The position numbers were made by a program, and so were the translations under genes. The notes under the pieces were generated by a model, which searched no databases, had not been told where the DNA came from, and saw nothing but the letters and a program-made list of their open reading frames with translations. Below, in pieces: positions 8,876-16,964 of a stretch of 39,332 bases of DNA (positions within the stretch are counted from its first letter, which is position 1; the number at the start of each line of letters is the position of its first letter). The DNA is from JAAYDF01 sp964511155 (lineage in GTDB: Bacteria > Planctomycetota > Phycisphaerae > UBA1845 > PWPN01): assembly GCA_964511155.1 (NCBI GenBank), contig CAZEEJ010000033.1, positions 1 through 39,332 of the forward strand, written 5' to 3'.

Positions 8876-9792
8876 GAGGGTAGCTCGTCGGGGGTTTCGA
8901 GGAATCGTTGGCCGACGGCGGCGTAGGCGTCGACCCGGCGGTCGCGGAGGAAGGGCCAGTGGCGGCGGGTGGTCTCGAGGTGGGCCCGGCTGCACGGCGT
9001 GACCAGGACGGCGGGCTGGTCGCTGGGGGCCTCGGCGATCAACCGGCCGAAGGGGTCGTAGACGAAGGATCGGCCGAAGAACTCGAGGCCGTCGGTGCCC
9101 GGCTCGGGCTCGTGCCCGACACGGTTGGCGGCGGCCACGTACAGGCCGTTGGCGATGGCGTGGCCCCGCTGGACGCCTTGCCACGCGGCCGCCTGGTCCT
9201 GCCCGAAGGCCGCCTTTTCCCTGGGGTGCCAGCCGATGGCCGTCGGGTAGAACAGCACCTCGGCCCCGAGCAGACTGGTGATGCGTGCCGCCTCCGGATA
9301 CCACTGGTCCCAGCAGATGAGCACGCCGATGGTCGCGTGCCGCGTGCGGAACACGCGGAACCCGCCGGCCGCACCGGTCGCGTCGCCGGGGGCGAAGTAG
9401 TATTTCTCGTAATACTGCGGGTCGTCGGGGATGTGCATCTTGCGGTAGACGCCCAGGAGCGAGCCGTCGGCATCGAGCACGGCGGCCGAGTTGTGGTAAA
9501 CCCCCGCCGCCCGCCGTTCGAAGACGGGCACCACGATGGCGACGCCCAGTTCAGCGGCCAGCGGCCGCAGGGCCTCGACCGTCGGGCCGGGGATCCGCTC
9601 GGCCAGCTCGAAACGCTCGGGCGACTGGGCCTGGCAGAAATAGGGCGTGGCGAAGAGCTCCTGCAGGCAGACGATCTGCGCACCCTGGGCCGCCGCCCGG
9701 CGCACGCCGGCCGCCGCCTGCCGCAGATTGGCCGCGCGGTCCGGTGTGCACGCCTGCTGCACCACGCCGATGGTGAACACGTCCTCGCTCAT
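8872..9792 (-). CDS. aguB: N-carbamoylputrescine amidohydrolase
   Basis: 306 residues of the nitrilase superfamily. Hydrolyses N-carbamoylputrescine to putrescine, CO2 and ammonia, completing the agmatine route. The Glu-Lys-Cys triad is visible: Glu in CLQELFATPYFC, Lys in YRKMHIPDDP and Cys in VLICWDQWYPEAAR. YYEKYYFAPGD and the IGWHPREK block are typical of plant-type and bacterial AguB. I chose the ATG giving MSEDVFTIGVVQQ because family members start just before this strand and AAGGCGG lies about 10 nt upstream; the ATG 20 codons earlier would add a tail reading from a repeat hairpin. It overlaps aguA by 4 nt, so translational coupling is likely. Confidence 0.95.
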   Translation of the reverse strand: MSEDVFTIGVVQQACTPDRAANLRQAAAGVRRAAAQGAQIVCLQELFATPYFCQAQSPERFELAERIPGPTVEALRPLAAELGVAIVVPVFERRAAGVYHNSAAVLDADGSLLGVYRKMHIPDDPQYYEKYYFAPGDATGAAGGFRVFRTRHATIGVLICWDQWYPEAARITSLLGAEVLFYPTAIGWHPREKAAFGQDQAAAWQGVQRGHAIANGLYVAAANRVGHEPEPGTDGLEFFGRSFVYDPFGRLIAEAPSDQPAVLVTPCSRAHLETTRRHWPFLRDRRVDAYAAVGQRFLETPDELPS

Positions 9793-9851
9793 AGCCAATG
9801 CCGCCTTCGCGATGACCGCGATGAATAATCTTCGCGCCGAGCAGAGCCGCA

Positions 9852-9923
9852 CCGAGCAGAGCCGCGACCGTCAGGGAGCGGTTCCGCGAAGCTCCGCTCC
9901 CTGACGGTCGCGGCTCTGCTCGG
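9852..9923. repeat. Perfect 30-bp inverted repeat (dispersed hairpin family, copy 1)
   Basis: Arms 9852-9881 and 9894-9923 are perfect complements around a 12-nt loop. The core GAGCCGCGACCGT..AGGGAGCGGTT recurs after infC at 38585-38650. It lies in the 308-bp gap between the GH127 stop and the aguB start. It could stop GH127 transcripts but has no U-tract. The same gap holds GTGCGAAGCCGCAAGCGGCG at 9984-10003, which recurs twice at 20731-20776. No gene is seen in the gap. Confidence 0.8.
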
Positions 9924-10044
9924 CGCGGCTCACAGAGCGGTAGCGCACACGGCGTCCCGGTAGGGCATAGTTTCCTCGGGTTCGTGCGAAGCCGCAAGCG
10001 GCGGGGCGCCGGACACGCGTCGCCGCGCAAGGGGTTCCGCCCAC

Positions 10045-10104
10045 GGGATTACTCGTGGGATCACTCGCGGGATTACTTGCGGGATCACTCGCGGGATTAC
10101 TCAC
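10045..10104. repeat. 12-bp tandem repeat, five units, overlapping the GH127 stop codon
   Basis: Five consecutive units of GGGAT(T/C)ACT(C/T)GC with few differences. The last unit contains the GH127 stop codon (10101-10103). A 16-bp duplication (GTGCGGGATGAAGG core) follows inside the last GH127 codons. Confidence 0.85.
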
Positions 10105-12053
10105 CGGTGGTGTGCGGGATGAAGGCTGTGCGGGATGAAGGTGATCCAGCGCGTGTCCGGCTCGCGGTTGGCCCGGAAGTAGAACGGGACCAGCGTGACC
10201 TCGCGAGATGCGGCCGCCTCACCGCGGGCGTGGGCCTGAACTTTCAGCACGTGCAGGCCCAGGTCGGGGTCGGCCGCGGCACGGACCGAACGGACGGGAT
10301 CGTCGGGATCGAGCCGCACGGCGATCTCGGCCAAGTCGAGGCCGGCGGCATCCTGCTTTTCGAGGCAGTAGATCAGCGGCCCGCGGCCGAAGGCGACCTG
10401 CCCGCGGTTGGCGGCCACCTCGGGCCGGTCCACGATGACCCGCGGCGGCATGGGCAGGTCGAGGAGCAGCTCGTCGCCCGGCTGCCACTGGCGGTAAACC
10501 TCGTGGTATCGGCCGGGGGTGGCCGGCTGCGGCGGGTCGCCGGCCACCCGGATCGTCGGCGCGTCGCACCAGGCGGGAATCCGCAGGCATACCATGAGCC
10601 GCACCGGGCGGTCCGGCTCGACACGCACGCGGATCGCCCCGTCGTGCGGGTAGTCGGTCCGCACCTCGATGCGCACGTCGGCCCCCTCGGGCAAGCGGAT
10701 ATGGGCCGTGGCCTCCGTGTAGAGGTTCAGGTACACCGTCGGCCCGTTGACGCTGAACGCGTACTCCGGCAACTGGGCAAAGAACCGCCAGGAGTTCGGC
10801 AGGCAGCAGGTGGTCGAATGGATCTGCGGCAGCCGCTGCCGCTGCACGGGGTCGGCGCCGTGGTCGGTCCGGCCGGTCATGTCCCCGACACGGCGCAGCG
10901 GGTTGTAGTAGAAGTTGCCCAGGTGGTCGTGGGCGATGGCCCCCAGGTAGTGGTTGTACAGAATGGTCTCGATGGCGTCGAAGGCCCGGCTGTCGCCGGT
11001 CAGGGTGTGCATCCGCCAGGAGAGCATCATCAGAGAGACGGATGCACAGGTCTCGGCAATGTCGCGGTGCGGGTTGCCCTCGAGCGTGTGCGGCAGATCG
11101 TAGGGCTCGGGCAGGATGACCTCGTTGTAGCCGATGCCCCCGGTGACGTACATGCGCGTGTCGAGGATCTCGTTCCACAGGGCCAGCACATGCTCGCGCG
11201 GTGGCTGGGGCCGGCCCTGGAGCTGCAACTCGGCCGCGCCGGTCAGCAGATAGCACAACCGCACCGCGTGCTGGGCACCGCCGCCGGCGTGTACCTCGGC
11301 CAGCGTCGGCCCCAGCCGCGACATCGCGGTCACCGCCTCGGCGAACTCCAGGTATCGTTGTTCGCCCGTCGCCCGGTACAGCCGCACCAGGGCCGGCTCG
11401 ATCTCCGGATGTTCGCGCTCGCCGACGGTCGCAAAGTACGGGTGGCGTTCACGCCAGGCGCGGATGTAGAAGTCCGCGAGTCGGCCGGCGGCATCGAGCA
11501 GTTCCCGTCGCCCGGTGGCCCGATGGTGAGCGACGGCTGCCTCGATGAAATGGCCGGCCACGTACAGATCGTGCCACACGCGCGTATCGAACGGCTCGGC
11601 CGGGCTCAACCGCGTACCCAGGTAGCCGTCCGGCTCCTGCATCGCGACGAGCAGGTCGGCGTAGTGCTGCACGCGCTCCGCCAGCCGATCCAGCGAGGGC
11701 TCGTAGGCGATGGCGTAGCAGGCCCCTTCGAGCCACTTATACATGTCCGAGTCGGTGGCCAGTCGGCGGCAGGCTTTCGGCGGCTCGCGCCCGGCGGCCC
11801 GGGCATCGAACGCCGCGGGGATGGGACTCTCCAGGCCGGCCAGCAGGCTTCGCCGATTGTTCGCGTCCACCCGCTTGCCGAGGAAACCCCCCAGCCGCAC
11901 GTTCGTCAGCGGTACCGGCTGGTACACCGCCGTCCCCCGCCCCCAGTCGCCCACCAGTGGACGGCCCGGCCGCCAATTCTCCGCCGACGCCGCGGGCGCT
12001 TGCGCCGGCAACGGAGCATTCACCAACAACCCGACGAGCAGCAGCACGGCCAT
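10101..12053 (-). CDS. Secreted GH127-like beta-L-arabinofuranosidase
   Basis: 650 residues. A short signal peptide (MAVLLLVGLLVNAPLPAQA) is followed by a DUF1680/GH127 alpha/alpha barrel. The family's zinc and nucleophile site is visible: Glu and Cys in DIAETCASVSLMML, and the paired Cys in HSTTCCLPNSWRFF. In characterised GH127, the first Cys of that pair is the nucleophile and the other residues bind zinc. A beta-sandwich C-terminus contains LRIPAWC and RGPLIYCLE, typical of the family. The enzyme would release L-arabinofuranose from plant glycans outside the cytoplasm. A strong Shine-Dalgarno (GGAGGTGATTCA) precedes the ATG. It is alone on its strand, and a hairpin separates it from aguB downstream. 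Confidence 0.92.
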   Translation of the reverse strand: MAVLLLVGLLVNAPLPAQAPAASAENWRPGRPLVGDWGRGTAVYQPVPLTNVRLGGFLGKRVDANNRRSLLAGLESPIPAAFDARAAGREPPKACRRLATDSDMYKWLEGACYAIAYEPSLDRLAERVQHYADLLVAMQEPDGYLGTRLSPAEPFDTRVWHDLYVAGHFIEAAVAHHRATGRRELLDAAGRLADFYIRAWRERHPYFATVGEREHPEIEPALVRLYRATGEQRYLEFAEAVTAMSRLGPTLAEVHAGGGAQHAVRLCYLLTGAAELQLQGRPQPPREHVLALWNEILDTRMYVTGGIGYNEVILPEPYDLPHTLEGNPHRDIAETCASVSLMMLSWRMHTLTGDSRAFDAIETILYNHYLGAIAHDHLGNFYYNPLRRVGDMTGRTDHGADPVQRQRLPQIHSTTCCLPNSWRFFAQLPEYAFSVNGPTVYLNLYTEATAHIRLPEGADVRIEVRTDYPHDGAIRVRVEPDRPVRLMVCLRIPAWCDAPTIRVAGDPPQPATPGRYHEVYRQWQPGDELLLDLPMPPRVIVDRPEVAANRGQVAFGRGPLIYCLEKQDAAGLDLAEIAVRLDPDDPVRSVRAAADPDLGLHVLKVQAHARGEAAASREVTLVPFYFRANREPDTRWITFIPHSLHPAHHR

Positions 12054-12118
12054 TGAATCACCTCCGGGTCATGCACCTCGGTTGCACAATGCAACTGGGG
12101 CGTCTCCTGCGGCCTGGA

Positions 12119-12376
12119 TCAGTCTGCGGGATCGGTGGGTACGAGCAGACGCTCGTGCAGGAACTCAGGCGCGAAGTCTGCACCGTTGTCCCACACAATG
12201 GTCCGGAGTTCAGGATCGACTCGGAAAGCTCTGAACCTTTCCAGATCTTTCAGGGGAAGGAACATCTCGCCATAGAGCTCATCAGCGAGATCAACGAATC
12301 CCTCGGCACCGTCGTTGAAGCTGAGGCGGATGACGTAATCCCGCTGATACCTGGCGTCGGTCACGTGCAGGATCAT
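12119..12376 (-). CDS. DUF2442 domain protein
   Basis: 85 residues. MILHVTDARYQRDYVIRLSF, then FVDLADELYGEMF and FRVDPELRTIVWDNGADF is the DUF2442 layout. Such proteins usually follow a DUF4160 gene in a compact pair that resembles a toxin-antitoxin module; the biochemical role is not established. I start at the ATG with GGAG 7 nt upstream. Four nucleotides upstream ends a short frame that looks like the eroded DUF4160 partner. The gene itself looks intact. Confidence 0.85.
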   Translation of the reverse strand: MILHVTDARYQRDYVIRLSFNDGAEGFVDLADELYGEMFLPLKDLERFRAFRVDPELRTIVWDNGADFAPEFLHERLLVPTDPAD

Positions 12377-12380
12377 GGCT

Positions 12381-12440
12381 TCACTCCAAAGGACGAATGT
12401 ATGCGATAGCGATACCGAAGAACCTGCTGACAATCGGCAT
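12381..12440 (-). pseudogene. Remnant of a DUF4160 gene (19 codons)
   Basis: The frame reads MPIVSRFFGIAIAYIRPLE and then TGA. MPxxSRFFGIxI is how one subfamily of DUF4160 proteins begins, and the last residues resemble the usual P-I-x-P-L-E end. The roughly 70-residue middle is missing. An in-frame internal deletion of the partner that normally precedes DUF2442 would produce this. It sits 4 nt before the DUF2442 start, the expected position. The similarity is from memory and rests on few residues. Confidence 0.5.
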
Positions 12441-12540
12441 GGCTGTATCCTACAGCCAGCAAACACATCCTTCAAGGCCGGGTGGTCCACCTCCTCTGGA
12501 CGGCGTCCGTGACAGAATCGGCGGGCTCACGAAGGCGAGC

Positions 12541-12563
12541 GGCGGGGTTTATCCCCGCCTTTT
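12541..12563 (+). terminator. Weak terminator-like hairpin in the gap before the methyltransferase 3' end
   Basis: GGCGGGG and CCCCGCC form a 7-bp stem with a 5-nt loop followed by TTTT on the + strand. No + strand gene ends nearby, so its role is unclear. The remaining ~330-bp gap (12441-12774) shows no gene. Confidence 0.25.
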
Positions 12564-12774
12564 GCGTGCGCAGCATGGCACTTCGCCGCGACCTCACTCG
12601 CCGGGAACGCCGGGCTGCATATCCAGCGTCACGGACCCATCTCGCCCCTGATTCACGCTCCAGTTTACAGCCCGGGGACGCTTCGATATCCTGTAGAGTC
12701 ATGCAACAGGCGGGTCCACCCATGAAAACTTCGCGCTGGCGATGGTGGTTGCGCCACCGCCCGGCCGTGCAGCG

Positions 12775-13587
12775 TCAGCAGGGGGCGGTCGCCACCCAGT
12801 CGCAAGGGATCGGAGCGGCCTTGGTCCCCACCACCGCGACGTAGTAGAGCGGGTCGCCGTTGGTCGCGATCCGGTGCTGGTAACGCCGCTGAGTGCGAAG
12901 GACGAGCAGATCCTCGGCCACCATGCGGCGGATCAGCCCCGAAAAACCCGAGGGGTCGTGATCGTCGAGGAAATCCTCCTTGATGTTGAACGCCACCCAG
13001 CCGCCGTTCGCGACTTGGTTGTAGGCCTCGGCGAAGGCCAGGGTGGGAATGTCGCCGAAGCCCAGTGCCGCCACGCACGTCAGGCAGTTGAACCGGTAGC
13101 TCGCCAGACGTTGGCGCTGATCGGGTGCCAGCTCGGTCAGGTCCAGCACGTGGTAGTTCTCATAGACTCCCGGCCGGTCGCGGCGGGCAGCCTGGGCCGC
13201 CTCGTCCAGAATGTCGATGCCGACGATGAGTTTGACCCCGAGGTCCGCCAGCTCTTCGCCCACCATGCCGTTGCCCGCGCCGACGTCCAGCACGCGCAGC
13301 TCGTCGGCGGGTTGATCCACCCGCCGCAATTGGTCCTCCAGCAGCTTACGCACCATGGTCGGCGAATTGCACTTGAGGATGTCGTAGAACAGCCGCTCGT
13401 ACAGACCGGGGATCGTGTACAACTCGCCGTAGTCGTGGAACCGTATCTCCCGCCAGCCGTCGTCGTCGCGAATAACGCACCACTCCGCATCCTGCCCCAT
13501 GCTCAGGTTCGGTTCGGGCAGGGCGATGCACGGAATGGTTGGGCTGGCGGTATCTACTGCCAAGGGTTGACCTTCAACACGCGTCAT
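12775..13587 (-). CDS. Class I SAM-dependent methyltransferase
   Basis: 270 residues. The SAM site is VLDVGAGNGMVGEELADLG (motif I), with GIDILDEA as the acidic strand-2 end. The spacing and the YDILKCNSPTMVRKLLEDQL lead-in resemble METTL27-like small-molecule methyltransferases. Substrate is unknown. An excellent Shine-Dalgarno (GGAGGAA, 6 nt from ATG) supports the start. It lies 37 bp after the MarR gene on the same strand, so the two probably form an operon divergent from the OpuC-type transporter. A link to quaternary-amine metabolism is only a contextual guess. Confidence 0.8.
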   Translation of the reverse strand: MTRVEGQPLAVDTASPTIPCIALPEPNLSMGQDAEWCVIRDDDGWREIRFHDYGELYTIPGLYERLFYDILKCNSPTMVRKLLEDQLRRVDQPADELRVLDVGAGNGMVGEELADLGVKLIVGIDILDEAAQAARRDRPGVYENYHVLDLTELAPDQRQRLASYRFNCLTCVAALGFGDIPTLAFAEAYNQVANGGWVAFNIKEDFLDDHDPSGFSGLIRRMVAEDLLVLRTQRRYQHRIATNGDPLYYVAVVGTKAAPIPCDWVATAPC

Positions 13588-13624
13588 GTGAGTTCCTCCA
13601 ATCAGGTTGCCGCCCGGTCGGCGG

Positions 13625-14212
13625 TCAGGTTGCGTCAGTGTTTCCCGCTGCCGGCGGGGTCGTCGGGGGCTCTTCGCCGAGAGCCTCGCTAGCCGCCAGG
13701 GAGGGCATCTGGCCCTTAAGATCCGCCGGTCCGGCCGAGACGGACCCGGTGACCAGCAGCGGGGCGGCTTCGAGATCGTCGGCCGCCATCATGTGTGCGA
13801 TCCGTTGCAGCGTGGCCAGGACCTGCACCTGTTCCCACTCGTGCAGTCGGCTCAGTTCGAGTCGGAACCGGTCCTGCAACAGGGAAGGAGCTTCGGACAG
13901 CAGGCGCTGGCCTTCCGCGGTCACGGAGACGGCCACGCTGCGCCGGTCCTCGGCATCGCGAACCCGCTCGACCAGGCCTCGCCGTTCGAGCCGGTCCAGG
14001 ATGCCGGTGACCGTGGCCTGACTGAGGTTGACCGCTCGGGACAGTACCCCGGCCGGCGGCCGACCCAACCGCGCCGCTTCCCGCAGAGTCAGCCACTGCG
14101 GCCCGGTCAGTCCGGATTGCTCGACCAGTCGCCGGGAGTGCAGATCCACCGCCCGGATGATTCGCCGGAGGGCGGCCACGATCTGGTCTTCGACGGGTAA
14201 TGCGGCGCTCAC
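13625..14212 (-). CDS. MarR family transcriptional regulator
   Basis: 195 residues. A MarR-type winged helix is visible: LTGPQWLTLREAARLG, the recognition helix LSQATVTGILDRLERRGLVE, and the wing RDAEDRRSVAVSVTAEGQRLL. A ~45-residue Pro/Ala-rich tail exceeds the usual ~150 residues. MarR proteins are dimers that bind palindromes, often in their own divergent promoter region, and release DNA on ligand binding. Here the divergent region is an AT-rich island with palindromes, and the gene on the far side is the OpuC-type ATPase. Autoregulation and control of the transporter are therefore likely but inferred. Confidence 0.9.
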   Translation of the reverse strand: MSAALPVEDQIVAALRRIIRAVDLHSRRLVEQSGLTGPQWLTLREAARLGRPPAGVLSRAVNLSQATVTGILDRLERRGLVERVRDAEDRRSVAVSVTAEGQRLLSEAPSLLQDRFRLELSRLHEWEQVQVLATLQRIAHMMAADDLEAAPLLVTGSVSAGPADLKGQMPSLAASEALGEEPPTTPPAAGNTDAT

Positions 14213-14322
14213 GTTGGTTCACCTCTCTGCCTGGTGTTCAGTTGTGCGTCTCCAAGTTGGTGGGCATAACTTTAGCACACGAAATACTTGGCGTCAAACC
14301 AAAAATCCATGACGTTTTCATT

Positions 14323-14338
14323 GTAAATAATTGTTTAC
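14323..14338. promoter_or_regulatory. Candidate MarR operator in an AT-rich divergent promoter region
   Basis: GTAAATAATTGTTTAC is a 16-bp near-perfect palindrome (one mismatched pair). Further small palindromes follow at about 14346-14368 (ACTT-TAC-AAGT and TTAAG-CA-CTTAA). They lie in a ~165-bp AT-rich stretch (about 14265-14430) that stands out in this GC-rich window, between the divergent MarR and ATPase genes. No gene lies in this 289-bp gap. Exact promoter boxes are not clear. Confidence 0.45.
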
Positions 14339-14501
14339 GATTAATACTTTACAAGTTAAGCACTTAAGATACTAGAAATAATAATGTTAACGATGTTTGT
14401 AGATCATTCAGGAATATACCCTACTGCTGTTTTCTGAGCAACCGATCTCGTTTATGATACGTGCACCGCCGGGGCAAACGGGCGGCGGTACAGAGGGAGT
14501 G

Positions 14502-15263
14502 ATGATCCGACTGTCGCATGTATCGAAGAGCTTCGCGGGGCAGCAGGACCCCGCGGTCCACGATCTGTGCCTGGATGTGGCGGAGGGCGAGACCCTCGTG
14601 CTTCTGGGCTCGTCGGGGTGCGGGAAGACCACGACGCTGAAGATGATCAACCGGCTGATTGAACCGACCTCGGGCCTGATTGAGGTCGACGGGCAGAACG
14701 TGTTGGAGCACAACCTGTTGACCTTGCGGCGATCCATCGGGTACGTGTTTCAGGGGATCGGGCTGTTCCCGCATATGACCATCGAGGAGAACGTCAGCCT
14801 GGTGCCGCGGTTGCTGGGCTGGCCCCGAGGCCGACGGCGGGAGCGGGCCCGCGAGTTGCTCGCGCTCGTGCATCTGGATCCGGACACCGACGGCGCGCGG
14901 TACCCCGCCCAGTTGTCGGGCGGTCAGCAGCAGCGGGTGGGGGTGGCCCGGGCCCTGGCGGCAGACCCCAAGTATCTGCTGATGGACGAGCCCTTCGGGG
15001 CGCTGGACGCCATCACGCGGGAGGCGTTGCAGCAGGAGGTACTGGAACTCAAACGGCAACTGGGGAAGACCATCGTCTTCGTGACCCATGACCTCTTCGA
15101 GGCCCTGGCCCTGGCGGACCGGATCGCGGTGATGCACGCCGGCCGGCTGGAGCAGGCGGGGACGGCCGCGGAGATCATGGGTCGGCCGACGACGCCCTTC
15201 GTGGCGGAGCTGTTCGGTCGGCCCGCCCGGCAGTTGGCCGCCTTTGGTGAGCAACTGGCATGA
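14502..15263 (+). CDS. OpuC-type osmoprotectant ABC transporter, ATP-binding protein
   Basis: About 253 residues. All ABC motifs are present: Walker A GSSGCGKTT, Q-loop VFQGIGLFPHMT, signature LSGGQQQR, Walker B LLMDEPFGALD and the switch His in VTHD. MINRLIEPTSGLIEVDGQNV is typical of the glycine betaine/carnitine/choline subfamily (OpuCA, OpuBA, ProV). Unlike many OpuCA/ProV proteins it has no C-terminal CBS pair, so ionic-strength or c-di-AMP gating through CBS domains is not expected. The frame is open 16 codons upstream; I chose the ATG (or the GTG just before it) at the conserved MIRLSHVSKSF because GAGGGA precedes it. It is the first gene of a three-gene set with the sulfatase and the binding-protein/permease fusion. 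Confidence 0.92.
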   Translation: MIRLSHVSKSFAGQQDPAVHDLCLDVAEGETLVLLGSSGCGKTTTLKMINRLIEPTSGLIEVDGQNVLEHNLLTLRRSIGYVFQGIGLFPHMTIEENVSLVPRLLGWPRGRRRERARELLALVHLDPDTDGARYPAQLSGGQQQRVGVARALAADPKYLLMDEPFGALDAITREALQQEVLELKRQLGKTIVFVTHDLFEALALADRIAVMHAGRLEQAGTAAEIMGRPTTPFVAELFGRPARQLAAFGEQLA

Positions 15264-15352
15264 ACGAAACCCAACCGCCAGCGCGCGTGGCACAAACGAG
15301 CCCCAGGCGCCAGTGCGGGGTTCGCGCGGAAAGCCAACAGTTGGAGCCACGG

Positions 15353-16792
15353 ATGAACATGGACGCAAGAATCTTACTGACGTTATCGGCAGCGTCGGTG
15401 TGCATGATCTGTTCCGCGGTTGCGCCGGCCGTCGAGACGGCCCAGGCATCGAGCAAGCCCAACGTGATCTTCATCCTGACCGACGATCTGGGTTGGGGAG
15501 ATCTGAGTTGCTACGGTCACCCGAGGCTGCGGACGCCGCAGCTTGACGGTCTGGCAAAGCAAGGCACGCTGTATACGCAGTTCTACGTGGCCGCCTCGGT
15601 GTGTTCGCCGAGCCGCTGTGCATTCATGACGGGGCAGTATCCGGCCCGCCGCCGCATTCACGGGCACTACGCCACGCACGAGCAGAACGAGGCCCGCGGA
15701 ATGTCCAACTGGCTCGATCCGAAGGTGCCCAACGTCGCTTCGTTGCTCAAGTCGGCCGGCTACGCGACGGCGCACTTCGGCAAGTGGCATCTCGGTAACG
15801 GGACCGGTGCACCCCTCCCGGAGGAGTATGGCTTTGATGAGGTTCGCGCGGTGAACTGCAACAACCCGGGTTGGACCGAACCGGACAGCACCTTCCGGGC
15901 GAAGTCGACCCGACTCATGGTGGACGAAGCGCTGCGATTCGTCCGGGCCAACAAGGATCGTCCCTTTTATGTGCACCTTTGGACGCTTCTGCCGCACGCG
16001 GCGCTCAATCCGACCGAAGAGCAGATGGAGCCTTTCAACCGGTTCAGTTGGGAGGATGGGATCCAACACAAGAGTGCCGAGACGATCTACTACGCTTCGG
16101 TCAACGACCTCGACACGCAGGTCGGCCGTCTGCTGCGCGGTCTGGAGGAACTGGGCGTGGCGGATAATACGATCGTGTTGTTCTCCAGCGACAACGGCCC
16201 GGAAGACATTCACATCCGCAACGCGGGGCACAGCGGGGTGGGTTCGGCCGGTCCCTTCCGCGGCCGCAAACGAAGCCTCTACGAGGGCGGTATTCGCATG
16301 CCGTTCATCGTGCGCTGGCCGGGCCGCGTTCCGGCCGGCCGCATCGACAATACGTCCGTCGTGGCGGCCGTGGACTTCTTGCCCACGCTATGCAACCTGG
16401 CCGGTGTCACGGTGCCGCCCGACCATGCCCTGGATGGCGAGAACGTCAGCGATATCCTGCGGGGCGAGAGCCGCCCGCGGAACACCCCGCTCATGTGGGA
16501 GTGGCGGTTCGGTATCCTGGGCGAGCCGTTCCATCGCAGCCCGATCCTGGCCATCCGCGCGGGTGACTGGAAGCTGCTGATGAACCCGGACCGCAGCCGC
16601 GTCGAACTATACGACATCCCGAATGACCCGACACAGATGGACAACCTCGCGGCGCAGCATCCCGAGGTCGTTGAACGCCTGGCCGCCAACGTGCTGGCGT
16701 GGCAGAAGACGCTGCCGCCAGGACCGGTTGATCCGAGCGCCGGCAGGAACGACTACCCCTGGCCCGGCGAGCAGGCGACGCCACGTCGATAG
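15353..16792 (+). CDS. Exported type I (formylglycine) sulfatase
   Basis: 479 residues. A signal peptide (LLTLSAASVCMICSAVAPA) is followed by the arylsulfatase core. The maturation motif is CSPSRCAFMTG with Cys84 as the predicted formylglycine. Metal and substrate residues lie in FILTDDLGWGD, HFGKWHLGN and FSSDNGPED. C-terminal blocks include YEGGIRMPFIVRWPG and WKLLMNPD. It would hydrolyse sulfate esters outside the cytoplasm; the substrate cannot be read from the sequence. GGAG 6 nt before this ATG supports the start over one 31 codons upstream. It lies inside the transporter set, 89 bp after the ATPase and 172 bp before the binding protein-permease, which is unusual. No anaerobic sulfatase maturase or FGE is in the window. 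Confidence 0.93.
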   Translation: MNMDARILLTLSAASVCMICSAVAPAVETAQASSKPNVIFILTDDLGWGDLSCYGHPRLRTPQLDGLAKQGTLYTQFYVAASVCSPSRCAFMTGQYPARRRIHGHYATHEQNEARGMSNWLDPKVPNVASLLKSAGYATAHFGKWHLGNGTGAPLPEEYGFDEVRAVNCNNPGWTEPDSTFRAKSTRLMVDEALRFVRANKDRPFYVHLWTLLPHAALNPTEEQMEPFNRFSWEDGIQHKSAETIYYASVNDLDTQVGRLLRGLEELGVADNTIVLFSSDNGPEDIHIRNAGHSGVGSAGPFRGRKRSLYEGGIRMPFIVRWPGRVPAGRIDNTSVVAAVDFLPTLCNLAGVTVPPDHALDGENVSDILRGESRPRNTPLMWEWRFGILGEPFHRSPILAIRAGDWKLLMNPDRSRVELYDIPNDPTQMDNLAAQHPEVVERLAANVLAWQKTLPPGPVDPSAGRNDYPWPGEQATPRR

Positions 16793-16861
16793 GTCCGGGC
16801 CATCGGTGATCCCAAGGCGATGGCCGTGGCGCCCGGACCTCATGCTGAAGTTGGAACCACG

Positions 16862-16914
16862 GATCCGGCTCCGCTTGGCTCCGCCGTGACGAGTGAACAC
16901 GGATGAACGCCGAT
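16862..16914. repeat. 53-bp dispersed intergenic repeat, copy 1
   Basis: This stretch matches 27197-27249 at 52 of 53 bases. It contains CTCCGCTTGGCTCCGCCG and GGATGAACGCCGAT. Both copies lie just downstream of a gene end. Confidence 0.85.
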
Positions 16915-16964
16915 GCTTATCAGTCAAACAGGCATTGAACGGGGGGATTCGGAGAGGCGCTTCC

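Noticed and set aside
7790..9304. Longer 504-residue start for agmatine deiminase
   Set aside because: The extra 143 residues read out of phase through aguB and are Arg/Pro-rich; the overlap start at 8875 matches the family N-terminus.
10045..10104. CRISPR-like array
   Set aside because: Units are 12 bp and contiguous with no spacers; no cas genes in the window.
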